Source of the DNA: Wenjunlia tyrosinilytica
GTDB lineage: Bacteria > Actinomycetota > Actinomycetes > Streptomycetales > Streptomycetaceae
NCBI RefSeq assembly: GCF_014646055.1
Contig: NZ_BMMS01000004.1
Coordinates: 124,001-188,000, forward strand
DNA length: 64,000 bases
Direction of reading: 5' to 3'
Both the position numbers and the translations under genes were made by a program. Below the pieces are notes generated by a model. That model saw only the letters and a program-made list of their open reading frames with translations. It searched no databases and had not been told where the DNA came from. Each line of letters starts with the position of its first letter. Position 1 is the stretch's first letter. Below are positions 61,206 through 64,000 of the stretch, piece by piece.

Positions 61206-62009
61206 TTATTGAAAGAGGTCTGGTTCAGCGGCGGCGACAGACAGAAACATCGGCTGGTAGTTGATCCAGGCCACGAGGTCCCCGCCGAGCTGTTCCCGGG
61301 TCCGCAGCGCGTCCTCGCGGGCGATCCTCACCGGGCGCCCCGCCGCCTTGGCGGCCAGTTGCACCTGGCAGGCCCGCTCCATCGCGATGAACCACCAGGC
61401 CGCGGCGTCCACGGAAGTCCCGACGGTCAGAAGTCCGTGGTTGCGCAGGACGATCGCCTTGGCCGGGCCCAGCGCCCTCGCGATCAGCCGACTCCCCGCC
61501 TCGTCCACGATGGCGTCGGTGTACTCGGTGTAGACCTCGTGGTCCTCGAAGAACGCGCAGGCGTCCTGGGTGATCGGCTCCAAGGGCTCACCCAGCGCGG
61601 CCAGCGCCCGGCCGTGGACGGTGTGGCTGTGCGCGACGGCCACGACGTCCGGCCGCTCGGCGTGGACCTGGGCGTGCACGACGAACGCGGCCTGGTTGAC
61701 GTGGTAGCGGCCCTCCACGACATGCCCCGCGGAGTCGGCGAGGATCAGATCGCTCACCTTGACCCGCGGGAACGGCACACCGAACGGATTGACCCAGAAG
61801 TGGTCCGGGTGCTGCGGGTCCCGGACGGTGATGTGTCCGGCCACCCCCTCGTCGAACCCCAGCCGGGCGAACAGCCGCAGCGCCGCGGCCAGCCGTTCCT
61901 TCCGGTGCCGCCGCTCGCCCCCGACCGTGTCGAACGACGGCGGCAGCTCGAACCGAAGCTGCTCGGTGGGTATCGGGGTCAGGTGCTCGGCGGCGTCCGT
62001 GTCGGTCAT
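61206..62009 (-). CDS. Class II aldolase/adducin-family protein
   Basis: A 267-residue zinc enzyme of the fuculose-aldolase/adducin family. The metal-binding pair is seen in AVAHSHTVHGRALAALG (His-x-His) and the third ligand in IVLRNHGLLTVGTSVDAA; ARLGFDEGVAGHITVRDPQH and FWVNPFGVPF are typical. The substrate (a sugar phosphate or a hydroxy-keto acid) cannot be told. Start ATG 62009 is 10 bases past the end of the TetR gene on the same strand, so the two form an operon. Stop is TAA (TTA on the plus strand at 61206-61208). Confidence 0.9.
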   Translation of the reverse strand: MTDTDAAEHLTPIPTEQLRFELPPSFDTVGGERRHRKERLAAALRLFARLGFDEGVAGHITVRDPQHPDHFWVNPFGVPFPRVKVSDLILADSAGHVVEGRYHVNQAAFVVHAQVHAERPDVVAVAHSHTVHGRALAALGEPLEPITQDACAFFEDHEVYTEYTDAIVDEAGSRLIARALGPAKAIVLRNHGLLTVGTSVDAAAWWFIAMERACQVQLAAKAAGRPVRIAREDALRTREQLGGDLVAWINYQPMFLSVAAAEPDLFQ

Positions 62010-62019
62010 GGCGCGCAAG

Positions 62020-62721
62020 CTACCGAACGGTACGCGAGGCCGGAAGGGCCGGAAGCCCGATGAAGTCCGCCATCCGCTCGACGGTGAAGCCGAAGAACTC
62101 GTCGGCGGGATCGGCCGAGCCCACCAGATGGCCGAACAGCTCGAAACCGATCATCCCGAACAGCTGGGTCCAGGCCACCAGAGCACGGACGAGCACGGTC
62201 AGGGGCATGTCCAGCCCGGCGGCCGCCGCGACCTGTCCGGCCTGAGCGGCCAGCCCTTCGGGCAGCTCGTCACCGGTGTCGGGCGGCGAGGCGTCCCGGA
62301 CCACCCCCGCGAGTGCCAGAGCGACCCTGCCGGCGGGCTCGATCGTGGCCCGAGGGGCCTGGTAGCCCGGTACCGGTGAGCCGTAGATCAGGGCATATTC
62401 ATGAGGGTGAGCCACGGCCCACCCCCGTACGGCGTGACACAGCGCCCGCCACCGCGCACGCGGCTCCTCGGCCGCCGCGGCGGCGGCCTCCGCGGTCTCC
62501 CCGAGGGCGTCGTAGGCGTCGATGATCAGCGCGGTGAGCAGGTCGTCCCGGCTGGGGTAGTACCGGTACAGCGCGGAGGACACCATCCCCAGCTCCCGGG
62601 CGACGGCCCGCAGCGAGAGCTTCTGCGCCCCCTGCTCGGCCAGCTGCCGTCGCGCCTCCTCCTTGATCTCGCGGGTGAGTTCGGCCCGCGCCCGTTCCCG
62701 TGCCGTGCGGCTCGCATTCAT
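62020..62721 (-). CDS. TetR-family regulator
   Basis: A 233-residue repressor. The helix-turn-helix is at about residues 33-62 (KLSLRAVARELGMVSSALYR-YYPSRDDLL), followed by the ligand-binding helices with conserved GWAVAHPHEYALIYGSPVPG and QLFGMIGFELFGHL, a TetR_C subgroup that often goes with nitroreductase genes. ATG at 62721 is chosen; upstream in-frame codons cross the operator region. Two copies of a palindrome, AGAGC-ACC-GCTCT, lie between it and the divergent nitroreductase gene, so it probably represses both. Downstream on its strand is the class II aldolase gene. Confidence 0.94.
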   Translation of the reverse strand: MNASRTARERARAELTREIKEEARRQLAEQGAQKLSLRAVARELGMVSSALYRYYPSRDDLLTALIIDAYDALGETAEAAAAAAEEPRARWRALCHAVRGWAVAHPHEYALIYGSPVPGYQAPRATIEPAGRVALALAGVVRDASPPDTGDELPEGLAAQAGQVAAAAGLDMPLTVLVRALVAWTQLFGMIGFELFGHLVGSADPADEFFGFTVERMADFIGLPALPASRTVR

Positions 62722-62734
62722 GGCACGAGTATAG

Positions 62735-62747
62735 AGAGCACCGCTCT
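62735..62747. promoter_or_regulatory. TetR operator copy 1
   Basis: AGAGC-ACC-GCTCT, a perfect 5+5 palindrome 14 bases before the tetR start. The second copy at 62787-62801 has the same core and its centre is 53 bases away (five helical turns). Confidence 0.7.
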
Positions 62748-62786
62748 TGACAGTGAACAGCGCACACAAGCACACTGATCTCAAGA

Positions 62787-62801
62787 GAGAGCACCGCTCT
62801 C
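62787..62801. promoter_or_regulatory. TetR operator copy 2
   Basis: GAGAGC-ACC-GCTCTC, a perfect 6+6 palindrome, 24 bases before the nitroreductase start. Same core as copy 1, so one regulator probably binds both. Confidence 0.72.
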
Positions 62802-62824
62802 CAAAGTGCCGAAGGAGCCCCGCC

Positions 62825-63265
62825 ATGCGTTACATCGAGCCCGACCGGTTCACCAGGAACGTCATGAACCCCCTGGTCGCGGGGCTGACCAAGCTCGGCA
62901 TCAGCCTCATGGGCTCCAGGGTGCTCGCGGTGAAGGGCCGCAAGAGCGGCGAATGGCGCACCACCCCGGTCAACCTGCTCGCCCACGGCGGCGCCCACTA
63001 CCTGGTGGCCCCCCGAGGGCAGGCCCAGTGGGTGCGCAATCTGCGTGCGGCCGGCAGCGGTGAGCTGCGAGTGGGCCGCCGCACCGAGGCGTTCACCGCC
63101 AGCGAGCTCCCCGACGCAGACAAGACCCCGGTTCTGCGCGCCTATCTGGACAAGTGGGGCTGGGAGGTGGGCCAGTTCTTCGAGGGCGTGAAGAAGGACG
63201 CCTCCGACGCCCAGCTCGCGCGGATCGCCCCGGGCTTCCCGGTCTTCCGTGTGGAGATCGAATAG
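62825..63265 (+). CDS. F420-type (DDN-like) nitroreductase-family protein
   Basis: A 146-residue protein of the deazaflavin-dependent nitroreductase family (split beta-barrel, FMN/F420 binding). Signature features are VLAVKGRKSGEWRTTPVNLL, YLVAPRGQAQWVRNLRAAG and RRTEAFTASEL near the middle. Such proteins use F420H2 to reduce quinones or nitro compounds, often with a detoxification role. The ATG at 62825 follows AAGGAG. It is divergent from tetR and controlled by the palindromes between them, on present evidence. A strong terminator follows. Confidence 0.9.
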   Translation: MRYIEPDRFTRNVMNPLVAGLTKLGISLMGSRVLAVKGRKSGEWRTTPVNLLAHGGAHYLVAPRGQAQWVRNLRAAGSGELRVGRRTEAFTASELPDADKTPVLRAYLDKWGWEVGQFFEGVKKDASDAQLARIAPGFPVFRVEIE

Positions 63266-63305
63266 CCGGGTCCGCGTGCGCGAGAGGCGTCACGGGTGCG
63301 CACAG

Positions 63306-63343
63306 CGCCGCGCCGCCCCTCCCGCGGGAGGGGCGGCGCGGCG
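63306..63343. terminator. Bidirectional terminator before guaA end
   Basis: A perfect 38-base palindrome (centre at 63324/63325) between the convergent nitroreductase and guaA genes; forms a stem of about 17 pairs with a small loop. Confidence 0.88.
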
Positions 63344-63379
63344 ATTCTCGGACGGCGGAGCGCAGGTGACGGGGAGCCG

Positions 63380-64000
63380 CTACTCCCACTCGATGGTGCC
63401 CGGCGGCTTGCTGGTCACGTCGAGGACGACCCGGTTGACGTCCGGCACCTCGTTGGTGATGCGGGTGGAGATCTTCGCCAGCACGTCGTAGGGCAGGCGC
63501 GACCAGTCCGCCGTCATCGCGTCCTCGGAGGAGACCGGGCGCAGGACGACCGGGTGGCCGTAGGTGCGGCCGTCGCCCTGGACACCCACGCTGCGCACAT
63601 CCGCGAGCAGGACGACCGGGCACTGCCAGATCTCGCGGTCCAGGCCCGCGGTGGTCAGCTCCTCGCGGGCAATGGCGTCGGCCTCGCGGAGCAGGTCCAG
63701 GCGCTCCCCGGTGACCTCGCCGATGATGCGGATGCCGAGGCCGGGGCCGGGGAACGGCTGACGCCAGACGATCTCCGACGGCAGGCCGAGCTCCTCGCCG
63801 ACCTTGCGGACCTCGTCCTTGAACAGGCGCCGCAGGGGCTCCACGAGCTGGAACTGGAGGTCCTCGGGGAGGCCGCCCACATTGTGGTGGGACTTGATGT
63901 TGGCGGTGCCGGTGCCGCCGCCGGACTCGACGACGTCCGGGTAGAGCGTGCCCTGGACCAGGAACTCCACCTGCTCGCCGTGGGCACCCGCCTCGGCGAC
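63380..64000 (-). CDS. guaA: GMP synthase, C-terminal part (5' end outside window)
   Basis: Glutamine-hydrolysing GMP synthetase, last step from XMP to GMP. The visible 206 residues are the end of the ATP-pyrophosphatase domain and the dimerisation domain: [19 protein letters not shown] (start runs off the window), [34 protein letters not shown] and the ending [17 protein letters not shown], which is the near-invariant GuaA C-terminus. The amidotransferase domain and PP-loop are beyond base 64000. Same purine pathway as purN-purH. A strong terminator lies about 40 bases after the stop. Confidence 0.97.
   Translation of the reverse strand, partial: VAEAGAHGEQVEFLVQGTLYPDVVESGGGTGTANIKSHHNVGGLPEDLQFQLVEPLRRLFKDEVRKVGEELGLPSEIVWRQPFPGPGLGIRIIGEVTGERLDLLREADAIAREELTTAGLDREIWQCPVVLLADVRSVGVQGDGRTYGHPVVLRPVSSEDAMTADWSRLPYDVLAKISTRITNEVPDVNRVVLDVTSKPPGTIEWE

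Overview
This window is chromosomal DNA from a Streptomyces or a very close relative. The evidence is the very high GC content with G/C-rich third codon positions, frequent GTG starts, long perfect GC hairpin terminators, DasR-type operators before a chitinase, a SCO4848-family protein, and many actinobacterial families (DUF3017, DUF4190, DUF4328, DUF5682, DUF5691, DUF6350, deazaflavin-dependent nitroreductase). The gene order guaA ... pcrA ... sucCD ... purN-purH ... folD ... mdh ... glyA-trpS matches what I recall of the Streptomyces core chromosome arm; I have not verified this by alignment. I see no insertion sequence, prophage, CRISPR array, tRNA or rRNA.

Left part (1-16.4 kb): an EamA exporter (cut by the window edge) with its MarR regulator, an OHCU decarboxylase of urate breakdown, a secreted GH20 hexosaminidase, a B12-dependent acyl-CoA mutase large subunit that lacks its B12 domain, an NmrA-like reductase, a large MMPL transporter with an extra C-terminal domain divergent from an OmpR-type two-component pair, a membrane metallophosphoesterase, a SCO4848-family protein, a membrane-anchored D-Ala-D-Ala carboxypeptidase and a YihY/BrkB protein.

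Middle part (16.4-35.6 kb): housekeeping metabolism: trpS, glyA, rocD, a DMT-like membrane protein, decayed gene remnants, mdh, DUF3017, folD, two small Tyr/Gln/Gly-rich membrane proteins, purH and purN, a very repeat-rich DUF6350 membrane protein, a sigma-factor-like protein with a membrane segment, and sucCD.

Right part (35.8-64 kb): the most interesting block is a two-sided module. MoxR ATPase, DUF5682 and VWA genes overlap by 4 bases each on the minus strand; SWIM zinc-finger and DUF5691 genes overlap on the plus strand; a DasR-type chitinase gene sits between the two halves. Then come a B12-binding mutase small subunit, a lipase, an M23 peptidase, the PcrA/UvrD helicase, two related NlpC/P60 cell-wall hydrolases, an envelope-stress-like set (DUF4328, NarL-type regulator, PspC-fused histidine kinase and a divergent PspC/LiaF-like protein), a DoxD-Rieske fusion, a class II aldolase with a TetR regulator divergent from an F420-type nitroreductase with two copies of a palindromic operator, and the C-terminal part of guaA.

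The genes fit a saprophytic soil actinomycete: chitin breakdown (GH18, GH20), acyl-CoA rearrangement, TCA and one-carbon metabolism, purine synthesis and salvage, cell-wall remodelling and envelope-stress sensing. Most genes are assigned from visible motifs and remembered family features; no database search was possible.
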